Below, one piece after another: positions 53,915 through 64,000 of a DNA stretch of 64,000 bases (position 1 is its first letter; every line of letters begins with the position of its first letter). The position numbers and the translations under genes are program-made. The notes under the pieces were generated by a model, which worked only from the letters and a program-made list of their open reading frames with translations, made no database searches and was not told the DNA's origin. The DNA comes from Vanilla planifolia (lineage: Eukaryota; Streptophyta; Magnoliopsida; Asparagales; Orchidaceae), in the NCBI GenBank assembly GCA_023846275.1, contig JAIUJO010000161.1, forward strand, positions 897,409 through 961,408. The letters are read 5' to 3'.

Positions 53915-54935
53915 TGTTTTCATATCATTCATTTTTCTAAGGATTCGTAATATTTTTTAAAAACATGTTAATTTCAAAAAATTAAATGATATAAGTTATA
54001 ATTTATAAATACTAATTTTAATATTCATTATTAATGACAACTTTGTAAAATTTATATTAATTTAATGCAATCATAAGTATAAAAATCATGTGATATAATA
54101 AAAAAATAATTTTAATATAGTTTCACTTTTAACAAAATATACTATATGAAATATAATAAATTTGAATTAATTTGCATTTATAATCATATAAATATTTTGA
54201 GCATAAAAGTTTTTAAAAATATTATGACTATATTATAAAATAAGAGATATTTACAATTAAATAATTAGTATTAATTACTATTTATCTCTAATATTTACGT
54301 TATAGCATATAAAGATAATATCTTCTTAATTTTTACTACGAAAAAAATTAAATAAATTATCATAATATTTAATAAATAATTTTTTTTAAATAATTATTAG
54401 TGATATATTTATAAAATTTTTATTAATTTTATGTAATAATAAATGTGACACGTCATATGATAGAATAAAATAATAATATTAATAGTTTTAACTATTAAGA
54501 AAATATTATAAAATTATATAAATTATGTATATGGAATGTTTAAATAAAGTCTCATTATATTATTAAAAAATATATATATAAAATTATTTCTTTAATCTAA
54601 AATATTGTTGATATTTTTTATATATATTATGTAAAAAAAGATAATATATTAGAATAATTAAATTATTTGTTAGTTAGATAATTATTTAATTGTGAATATA
54701 TATATATATTAAATTAATGATGTCAACATTCCTTAAGTAATTGTAGCATTAGAGAGCAATAAAAAACTTAAAATACTATTTAAATAAAGAAAACATATTA
54801 TGAAAACATAATAAACTTGAATGAATTTTTAATTATAATAGTACATATATGTTATGTATAAAACTATTTAAATATATTAATATTTAATTAAAAAGTAAGA
54901 AGAAAAATAATTATTTTTAAATATTATTTTTTTTA

Positions 54936-55070
54936 ATAGAAATGTGATAAATTATTTTTGAAAGTTGCATCCTAATCTACTATGGCGAATGAGTGTAACA
55001 AAAACTACCACCACATAAGAAATGATTGAAAATGCCTTGTTAAAATAAAATATTTAAAAAAATAATAGTT
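54936..55070 (+). repeat. Forward fragment of 410-bp satellite at the array edge
   Basis: About 135 bp reading forward: aaatgtgataaattattttt, gaaagttgcatcctaatcta, gcgaatgagtgtaac and aaaatgccttgtt-like motifs. Near 55070 it meets reverse monomers head to head. It is the only forward piece right of the 5S array. Confidence 0.72.
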
Positions 55071-57828
55071 GTTAATTAATTTGGTGATCGACAATGTTAC
55101 ATCTGATTTCCTTAGTATTAATTAATGCATCTATTTAGTGCAGTTTATCTCATATCTTCAAATTTTTTGCATTGATTTTGTTATATTATTATGAAACTTA
55201 AGTTTCCTCTCCTTCGAAGTTTACATCTATTTGATTTTATTTTGTTACAATTTTTTAATTAATTTCATTTCAAATTTATTATAATTTACTATATTTAAAA
55301 TCGTATATTATTATTTTAATTGTACCTTATTTTGTAACTATATTATCATACTCAGGCTCCATAGTATCTAAAAATACAACTTTCACATATAATATATCTC
55401 ATTTTTGCAAAGATTTTTCTTTGAGTTGGCTATATATCACTGAAACTCTTATTCCCTCACATTTTAATTTTACAACGTTTGCATTTATTTTTTTTCAATT
55501 TCTTCAATCTATCTCAATTTTGATTTATCATATGTTTATTTGGTATTAAAATAACAATGTTTTGTTATTTATAGTTATTTAAATGATAATTTCTCTATAA
55601 TTCTAATTAAGGATCAATGAAGGCAAAGAAAACTTATTGGACTGACCTCAATATGCTCCATCCAATTAAATATTTATTTTCATAATTTTTAAATTTTATT
55701 TTGCATGGTTTTTTCACACGCTTTTAGATATGTTATCTTTTACCTCATTAATGAATGATGATGTTACCCATAATCTCCTTAATATTTTTTAATGGAATTT
55801 TCCCTTGCAATTTTGCTCATTTATTCAAATTGTTTGCTAATATTTTGTTGTACTATAATGAAAAAACTTTTCTCTCACTTGAAATATTTAGTAAATTAAT
55901 AAAGGTTTGTCCTAGATGATATGACCATTATTAGATCAATCTTCATGAGTACTATTTGTTTAAATTACCATTTTTATACTTTAAAAAATACAGAATCTAA
56001 GTGTTTTGGAATGTTTTCTTGAAATTCTATTTCATACCTTATTTTGCAATTGAGGATGTTACACAATCTCTTACGTATCTTGGATTGTAACTTTGTTATA
56101 CAATTTATGTCATTCTATCAAATCTTTTACTTTGATTTGGTTATGTTATTATGAGACATAAAATCTCCTCTCATGTGTCCTTTGCATCACTTTCGTTTAA
56201 TTGTATTATATTATTTTAATTTATCTAATTTTATCTTTAATATTTGTTTACTTAATATTAAAATAATAATAATTTATTTATTTTTCTTATTTAATTTGAT
56301 AATTCCAAGAAATTTTAAACAAGGTCAAATTTAGATGACTTAAGTGCCATTGGACTCATCTTGATGAGCTCTCTCAAACAAAATGTTCACCTCCATAATT
56401 TTAAATATGTTATTTTTTAATGTTTTATCATCCCTCATGATTAGTTTCATTTTATGCCTAATTCTATGATTGAGGATGTTTTACAAGAACTCCTTTATTT
56501 CTTGGAATGCAATTTTCTCTTACATTTCATCTCATTAGAGAAAAAATTTTCTCTTTGATTTTATCATATTATGATAAAATTCTAATACCCCTATCTATTG
56601 CCCTTTGAAAATTTTTAGTTTTGTTATGTGATAATGTTTCAATTTGTCTTATTTTAGCTTTTGTATATTCCTACTTAATTTTAAAAAACTATTTATCATT
56701 ATTTATTCTTATTTATTTTTAAAATTCACAATAATTTGAAATGAGGTTGAATCGAGATGAAACAGCTCTCATTGGACTTCTCCGAGCAAGTTCTATTCAA
56801 TTAAATTTTCATTTTATATTTTCAAGTTTTAAATTTTTAAGAGTTATGGCATACTTTAAAAGAAATTTGATTCATGCATAATTTTATGATTGAAAAAATT
56901 AGACCAATTCTCTTTACCATCTTTGTATGCAACCTCCCCACACAATTCATCTAATTTCTTTAAATTTCCATTTTTGTTTAGTAATATTACATTGTAACTC
57001 TATATCTTGTCCCATGTAACATTTACATTATTTCTATTTGGTTATATTATATTGCTTCAAGTTTTCTCAATTTAACTACAAAATATATTTACTTAATATT
57101 TAAATAATAATTTATTATTTGTTGTCTCCTTTTGCTTTGGTATCTTGCACAAACTCAAAATATGGTCTGATTAGATTAAATAATCAATATTGGACTTATC
57201 TTGATAAGCTCCATCAATTAAATATTTATTTTAAGGATTTTTAAGCATATTGTTGAAAGCTTATAACATTCATTATAGTCAAGGATGCTACAAACAATCT
57301 TCATATTGTCTTGAAATATAATTTTTCCACAATTGAATACATTTTTCAAAATTTTCACTTTTACTTATTTATATTATTATGTAATGCAAATCTTGTCTTA
57401 TTAAACCTTTACATCAGTTTGAATTTATAATATTACATTTCTTCACGTGATCTCACTTCAGCTTTGATATATATTTACTTGATATTAATATAATAATTTA
57501 ATATTATTTATGAATACTTAGTTTGGTAACATTTATTAATTCAAAATGAGTTCTAGTTAAGATGAAAAGAACATCATTGGACTCTTCTTGAAGAGCATTA
57601 TTTAATTAAATATTGATTTACATATTTTCAAATTTTAAAATTTTTATGTATTTTGCATGTTTTACAATATATTTTAACTTAAGCTTCATTTTATAATTAT
57701 TCATGTCAATTCATTCTCCTTACAGTCTCGCAATACAACTTTTCAATACAATTTAGCTCATTTCTACAAAAGTTTACTTTTTACTCGGTTGTATTACTAG
57801 TTAACTCAAAATTTGCTCTTATGACCAT
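55071..57828 (-). repeat. 410-bp satellite array, reverse block 3
   Basis: Reverse monomers with landmarks near 55095 (gtgatcgacaatgttacatc), 55765, 56055, 56470, 56890, 57283 and 57700. A shortened monomer occurs near 55350. The hairpin motif ctcatcttgatgag is intact at 56354-56367. The array breaks near 57828 in the segment that normally reads ctcatgtgaccttta. No gene is seen. Confidence 0.87.
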
Positions 57829-59700
57829 CAAAAATAGTGGTATCGTATATTTTTATGAATTTTCATATGTTGATGAAGTAGATTTTATATGCTTAACAAT
57901 AAGCCTAACATTATTTGTAACAGTTTGTTCTTTTTTATGTTCTTTATGTTGAATGCCTACTTAGCTTCTATCAATTGTAGATGACTTGGCATCAAAATTG
58001 ATTATTATTGTTAAATTCTCTAATGTCTACGTTACAATCAACTGATTGAATGAATCTATACCCTCAATAATTATTTGTTCTATGAAAGATACAAATATAC
58101 TTGATCAATTTCTCTTATAGAAAATCCTCTTCTAAGCATTTGTTTGCTAGTATTTTCTCCATATTCTTTCTTGCATAGTTTACTTTGTTTTTTTGCGTAC
58201 TATGTTAATTAATGATTCCATCTAATAAAATTTTTTTTGTCTTTTTAATTCTCAAATCAAATTGACAAAAATTTTTGATTATCCATTTTCTATTCAATGG
58301 AAAATAACTAGTACAAATCAAGAAAGTTCATGAACAATCTCTTGTTTATGTTACTTTCTAGAAATTAAAAAAAAATTATCTCAAAATATGTACTAATTAT
58401 CATTTCATTGCTAGGTCAATATCAAACATGAATGTTTTTATTTGCTCTTTTATGTTCCCACGTGCTTTCCTAAGTGAGACATGTAAAATGATGTTATATT
58501 GCTTATTTCTTGAAATAATTGCATAGATATTCATTTTATGAAATTTGTTACCACAAAATTAAAAATCATTTTTGATTTTAATCAATTTAATAGAAGTAAT
58601 GAATATCTTAATTTTTTATGAAATTCAACTAAGAAAAATGATGTTATAACAAATTAATGTTTCGTTACATGTAGACTTGAATGTTTTTTTATTAATATCA
58701 TTGAGATATTCTTATGTTATTTTTGGTTCAATGACATAAAGAACCTAATTTTTTGTGAAATTCTATGTTAAATTTGGTTTAACTATAATTTCATTAACCT
58801 TGTAATATTTTAATTCTAAATGAGTTATCATAAAACCAACTAATCATATTTTCTCAAAACATCCCAAGGACAACATATGGTAATGAGTTGATTTATTTGA
58901 ATTCATCTCGCAAGAGTTGTATGCAATAAAAAATCAGTTCTAAATGATTGATATTTATCAGTACTAAGTAAGTCAAAATATATTTGATCTTAAAGCCTAA
59001 TTTAAATAAGTTAAGGAATCACAAATGTTTTTTTTATGTGAGTCAAATAAACCAACAAAATAATTTTTGTAAGTATAGGTCTTAAAACAAGGAGATGCTC
59101 CTACAAAACTACATTACCTTCAAATTTAGAAACCCAAATAATCTTGGGTTTGATAGTGGTAAGGTGTGGACGTTTTGATTTTGTATATAAATTTTCAAAG
59201 TTTCTTCCCTTAGGAATCCACTCATATCTTTTATGCAATAGATTTATGAATTTCTTAATTAGGAAATCAAAAGTAAGATATTCAAATTTTGGACAATAAT
59301 ATCATTCAACATGATATTTAAATTGATAATTAGATGAAGGCCAATAAGGAATCTGTAATGCACTGAACAAACACATATGTATTGTTTAAATCTACAATTA
59401 TCATTACTTCTTGTCACATGATGTAAGGTCAAGCATATTTTAGTACTTGTGAAGCATTGAAGTAAACATTACTCTTTTCCAATTGATTGAATAATGTAGC
59501 ATGTCAAGTAATATGTGAACAATTAAAAGTATATACATGAGAAAAAAAATAGGTATACATTATCTCAAGATCATGTATTGCTTTTTAAAACAAATCAAAA
59601 TTTTAAAGTTTTTCATTAAGCAAAGATGATTTTTGCATAAATTATCATTCTTATACTTCAAAGAATCATTGCATGTGGTATAGCTAGAAAATTTATTATC
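57829..59700 (-). pseudogene. Ty1/copia retrotransposon relic, gag end to integrase
   Basis: A dead copia element on the minus strand, inserted in the satellite. Reading that strand, in order: W-I-P-K-G at 59206-59220 and K-I-I-W-V-S-K-F-E-G at about 59117-59149 (the paired W-V-P-K motifs before the protease of many plant copia polyproteins); G-K-H-V-G-T at 58453-58470, fitting G-K-Q-x-R-T at the zinc-finger end of pre-integrase; N-G-I-I near 58212-58223 and T-M-Q-E at about 58165-58185, fitting the N-G-V-V-E-R-K-N-x-T-x-x-E segment of integrase; and F-D-A-K-S at 57983-57997, the conserved motif downstream of the core. Distances are near those of intact elements, with a shortfall before F-D-A-K-S. 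Stops and frameshifts are many. No LTR or reverse transcriptase part is seen. Confidence 0.78.
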
Positions 59701-62700
59701 ACATTCTTTAATTTTCTATAGTTATTTATGCACTTTTTAGAATATTTTAATTTATACTTGATTTGATCATGGAATATGTTGCATTCAATATCCTTTTGTA
59801 TCATTAAATCAAACTTTCTTTCAAAACTTTAACTCATTTCTTTGAATTTCTTACATCGATTTTGCTATTTTTCTATTTGACACTAAATCACCTATGATGT
59901 CACCATTATAATGATTGATTTTGTTTTACTACATTGATTTAATTTATCATTTTATAATTTTAATATATTTTCACTTATATTAAAATATTAATTTATTTTT
60001 ATTATTTGTTATTATTTTTTATAATTCTTAGTAATTAAAGATATGGTCTATCGAGGTGAAACAGATGACGTTTGACTAATGTACATAAACTCTATCAAAT
60101 AAATTATTTACTTTTTAGAATATTTTATTTTCTTCAATTTTTTCATGTAGTATGGAGCATTTGGATTTATACCTAACCTAATCAGTGTGGATGTTGCACT
60201 TGATTTCTATAATATCTTATAGCATGTCTGTATAATGTATCTCATTTTTTTTAACATTTTGCCTTTATTATATTATATAGGTATATAACTCTAAATCTCC
60301 TCCTGTGTAACCTTTGCATTACTTTGATTTGTTAAAATTATGTTAATTCAACATATTTCATTTCATCTTCAATATAAGTATACATAATATTGAAATATGA
60401 ATTTATTATTTTTTATGCATACTTACTTCAGTAAACATTTTGTATTATAATTGAGTTATTTTCTTGTAAAAAAAATTTTTTTGGGCTCATCATTATGCAC
60501 AAAAAAATTATTTATTTATTTTCTCTATTTTTATATATTTTTTTTTCATTGGTTTTTTCCTCACTTCACTAAAAAATTTGAATCTTACCTAATTTTTTCA
60601 TCGATGATTTTATACTCGATCTCCTTAGTATCTTGGAATGTAACATTCTAGCATAATTTAGCTCATTTATTTAAATTTTTTTGGTCCAAATTTGTTATTT
60701 CATAATGTAACTCTATATCTTATCTTGTGTGAAATTCAATTTCCTTCATTTGGATAATACCTTTCTTCAACTTGTAACATTTTATGTTATTATATATTTA
60801 CAAAATATTAAAATAAAATTTATTATTTTTAGTCTTATTTAAATTTGAAATTAGTAGTATTTCCAAATGAGGTCTTATTGAGATGAAATAATTGACATTA
60901 TACACCTCTAGATGAGTTATGTCTCATTAAATATTAATTTTTTATTTTTAAAACTATTTTATTTTGATGTTTTTCAAACATAATTTTCCAGATATTTTCA
61001 TTCATAATTAATTTTATCATCAAGGTCATTACACACAAACTTTTTTACATCTTAGATTTTAAATTTCTTATCAACTTTATCACAAATCGTCAAAGTTTTT
61101 TTCTTTCATCTGATTATATTACCATGTAACCCTAAATCTACTATTCTATGACATGTCTATTGATTTGATTTAGTTATATTATATTTGTGCAATTTATCTC
61201 ATTTTAGCTTGAGAATTTGTTAATTAATGTTATAATAAAAAATTATAATTACTTAAACTTAATTAGTTTTGAATGATGTCCAATCAAGAAGAAATAAAAG
61301 TTCTTGGACTCGTTTTATCTTATTATACCAAATTACATTTTCATTTTTTGAGCTCATTTAATGACCAAAGACTTCACATTCAATCTCTTTAGTATATTAA
61401 AATTGAATAATTTTTTTTATTTCTTTAATTTATTTTCTTTAACCTTGTTATTTTTTTCTAGCTCTACGTTTCTTTTATTATGACATTTAAATTGATTTGA
61501 TTTAGTTTTATTAAAGTCTTTTAATTTCTCATATCCCCTTAAATATATATACTTAATTATAAAATAATAACTTATTATTATTTATTATTATTATTGCTGG
61601 TAATTCATGGAAATTCTAAATGAGATTTCATAGAAATAAAACAAATGTCATTGGACCCATCTTGATGAGGTCTTCCCAATTAAATACATTATTTTAATAT
61701 TTTTGCATAATTTATTTTCAAATAATTTTGCATGTTTAAGAGCCATTTTTATTCATGCCTAATTATACAGTCGAGGATCTTTTATAGTTGCCACAGTATC
61801 TTGGAGGACAACTTTCCTATATAATTTATTTTTCTTCTTCAAACTATTTTCTTTGATTTTGTTATATTACTATGTAACTCTAAATATCCTCTCCTGTTAC
61901 CTTCACATCATTTCGATTTTTTCATATTACATTGCATGATATTAACACATTTTTAGATTTAATATTTATATATTTAATTTAAAATTAGTATTTTATTATT
62001 ATTTATATATAATGTCTTTGCACATTCATAGTAATTACAAATGAGGTTTTGCACACAAGATAACAAACAGTACTGGACTTTTCTCAAGGAGCTTTGGTAG
62101 GAAAAATATTCATTGTCATACTTTAAAATATTTTTTTGAAAGGATTTTACATATTGTAAGAGACATCTTGATCCAAATTTTATCTGATTATCAAGGATAT
62201 CACACTCAATTTTTTTAGTATCTTGAAATGAAACTTTCTTGTACAACATATCTCGTTTCTTAATTTCTTTTTTTTTATTTTTTTGTATTACATTGGCTTA
62301 ATTTATTTCATCTTGGGTTTAACATATATCTATTTAATATATAAAGCATTATTTATTATTTTTATACTTATTAAACTTAGTGATTTACAGTTGTTACAAA
62401 TTAGGTCCCAATTGAGATGAAACAATCGTTGTTGGACTCATCTCGACATGCATTAATTAACTAAAATTCATTTATATTTTTTAAAAAATTTATTTTTATG
62501 GGTTTTACCTTTTTATGAGATAATTTGATTCATACTAGATATTTTGAAATGCAACTTTCTTGTGTAATATGTCTCATTTCTTTAAATTTTAATAAATATT
62601 TATTTGTTTACAAAAAAATATTTATTTATTACTAATGCTTATTTACTTAAGAAATTTGCAATAATTCGAAATGAGCTCCCATGTCAAGGAAACAAAGTTT

Positions 62701-64000
62701 GTTAGGCTTATTTGGACAGCTCTGGTAAAATCAATATTCTTTAATATATTGTCTATAATAGTTTTCATTTTTAGGTTTTTAATTGAATATGTGAATGCAA
62801 GTTTCCCACACGACTTATCTTTTTTCCTAAAATTAATTGGATTAATTTTGTTATATTGCTATGAAACTCTAAATCTTTCTTTATGTGTCACTTTTATTTG
62901 TTTGAATTACCTATAAAACATTTCTTTAATTTTTCTACTTTTATGTTTAATATATATTTTCTTGATGTTATAAAAATGAATTATTATATCAATGTTATTT
63001 TCTTTGGTAATTATTACTAATTCCAACTGAGGCTTGATTGATATTGAACAAAGGTGATTTTGCTTGTATTATTGATCTCAAGCAAATTTAATATTCTTGC
63101 TATTATTTGAAATATTTTTTTTCTCTTAATTGTATGCTCACTTCACAAGACCTGTCAATTCATGCATTATTTGATAGCAAAATTAGTATACTTGATCGTC
63201 CAAGTATCCTCAAATTTTATAGTCCCATTAATTAATATTATTTCTTCTAATGTTTTTGCATTGACTTTGTTATATAAAATTTCTTTAGTTTCTTACATTT
63301 TTTGTATTCATATATGATTGTTTTTATAAAAAATAATTTATTGTTTTTAATTTTTTTTAATTTTGGTAATTTCAATCAATTTTAAAAAAGGATTAATTGA
63401 GAGAGAATAAACGTCATTGTACTCATCTCTATAAGTTCCATACAATTAAATTCTCATTTTTGTATTTTTAAATATTTTATTTTGGATAGTTGCTTACATA
63501 TTTAAGGAGATATTTTGGCTTGTATCTAATTTTATGATCGAGGATGTTATACTCAATTTTCTTATCATCATGGAATGCAACTTTCTTGTTCAATTTATTT
63601 TATTTCCTCTAATATTTTTAGTTTCTTTTTGCTTTGAAGCACTTATTCTTTCCACTACATATTTATATAATATTAAAAGGATCATTTATTGTAATTCCCA
63701 ACATGGTCAAATCATGAAAAAATAGGCATCATTTGACTACCTTGAACATGTCCTAGTAAATTAAATTTTTATTTTTAATTTTTCAAATATTTTATTTTCT
63801 TTGGGGTTTTTTCATGCTTTATAAGAAATTTTTGTTATTAAAATGTTTGATGATGGATGATGTTACACTAGAACTCCTTGTTATCTTTGAATGCAACTTT
63901 TTCATACCATATTCACCTTGAAAAAAAGTATTTGCTTTTATTTTTTCATAATACTATGTTACTAAGCTTTTTTCTATTATGTCATTTATATCGATTCAAC
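59701..64000 (-). repeat. 410-bp satellite array, reverse block 4
   Basis: Reverse monomers to the end of the window. Landmarks lie near 59770, 60185, 60605, 61020, 61375, 61775, 62190, 63190, 63537 (gatcgaggatgttatactca) and 63855. Monomers near 62540 and 63190 are shortened. The plus frames at 60451-60651, 62671-62916 and 63534-63725 and the minus frame 61974-62249 are readings of the repeat and not genes. Confidence 0.88.

Larger units (their letters stand above)
26661..54935 (+). repeat. Degenerate 5S rDNA array with higher-order structure
   Basis: About 28 kb made of 5S-like genes plus spacers, all in one orientation. Each unit contains, in order, an AT-rich stretch, a plus-strand polypyrimidine tract of about 200-300 bp (tttctctctcttattatcat type), an AT-rich stretch with motifs like aagaatgataacataatgga and cataggcttgataattta, a lead-in like caactatgatattttctttt, the 5S-like gene, and a trailer like catattttttcatagcatt. 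Five unit types recur as E-D-B-C-A. Distances between equivalent genes are 6916 (D), 6962 (B), 6979 (C) and 6976 (A), and 7233 for E, so the higher-order period is about 7 kb. No copy looks functional. The array starts and ends in C-type spacer or fused spacer pieces. Confidence 0.85.
48701..54935 (+). repeat. Higher-order repeat 4 and right end of the array
   Basis: Tracts lie at about 48715-48980 (E), 50170-50450 (B), 51580-51870 (C) and 53225-53490 (second C). Genes start at 49355 (E), 49555 (D), 50829 (B), 52195 (C) and 53801 (C). Block X and the D tract are gone: the E gene end and the D lead-in are joined near 49455. After the first C, about 52500-53100 holds C and B downstream spacer pieces, followed by a second C unit. 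The last 1 kb is fused A/B/C spacer with no gene. Confidence 0.75.

Noticed and set aside
26661..54935. Cassandra-type elements, which carry 5S sequence in their terminal repeats
   Set aside because: The 5S copies are regularly spaced in one orientation with shared long spacers. I see no paired terminal repeats, primer-binding site or target duplications around them.
26661..54935. 5S-derived SINEs
   Set aside because: SINEs would be dispersed, with a 3' tail and target duplications. These are tandem, with ordered types and a 7-kb period.
26661..54935. A functional 5S rDNA locus
   Set aside because: Every copy has many changes in box A, the 3' internal elements or the stems, and several are truncated. 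Units are far from homogeneous.
1..64000. CRISPR array, prokaryotic operons or organelle DNA
   Set aside because: No short identical direct repeats with unique spacers, no coding density, and no organelle genes. The repeats and copia relics point to plant nuclear DNA.
1..64000. tRNA genes and telomere repeats
   Set aside because: Scanning by eye for T-loop motifs like ggttcgaatcc and for plant telomere units found nothing convincing. A covariance-model search would be needed to exclude tRNAs fully.

Overview
The window looks like a stretch of land-plant nuclear heterochromatin. It is very rich in A+T on both strands and holds no intact protein-coding gene. No reading frame much exceeds 100 codons, and those present are noise, strand shadows of repeats, or antisense shadows of dead retrotransposons. 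The plant assignment rests on about twenty decayed copies of a gene that aligns with land-plant 5S rRNA (motifs such as aagttaagcatgcttggg and gatgggtgacctc in the correct order and spacing), and on two relics of plant-type Ty1/copia retrotransposons. I cannot name the species.

Layout. (1) Positions 1-24850 are a degenerate tandem satellite with a monomer of about 410 bp. It runs forward to about 12540, except for a small inverted piece at about 10081-10365. It then runs in reverse to about 24850, except for a forward island at about 17166-19148. (2) Positions 24851-26660 hold a broken copia gag-protease relic on the minus strand. (3) Positions 26661-54935 are a 28-kb array built from 5S rDNA units. 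Each unit has a long AT-rich spacer with a polypyrimidine tract, followed by a decayed 5S gene on the plus strand. The units fall into five recognisable types (here called A to E) in the fixed order E-D-B-C-A, and this set recurs about every 7 kb. The array is therefore a higher-order repeat, comparable in logic to alpha satellite but made of 5S rDNA. An unrelated block of about 1.5 kb sits between types E and D in three of the repeats. (4) Positions 54936-64000 return to the 410-bp satellite, nearly all in reverse. It is interrupted at about 57829-59700 by a copia relic running from the gag end to integrase on the minus strand.

Nothing here works as a pathway. The window records how repeats are born and decay. 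5S monomers diverged, a five-unit block was amplified, and copies were then trimmed and fused by deletions. Both the 5S copies and the satellite have lost CpG and gained A+T, as expected from long DNA methylation. The most notable and possibly undescribed item is the five-type 5S-derived higher-order repeat. All boundaries are by eye and good to perhaps 10-50 bp.
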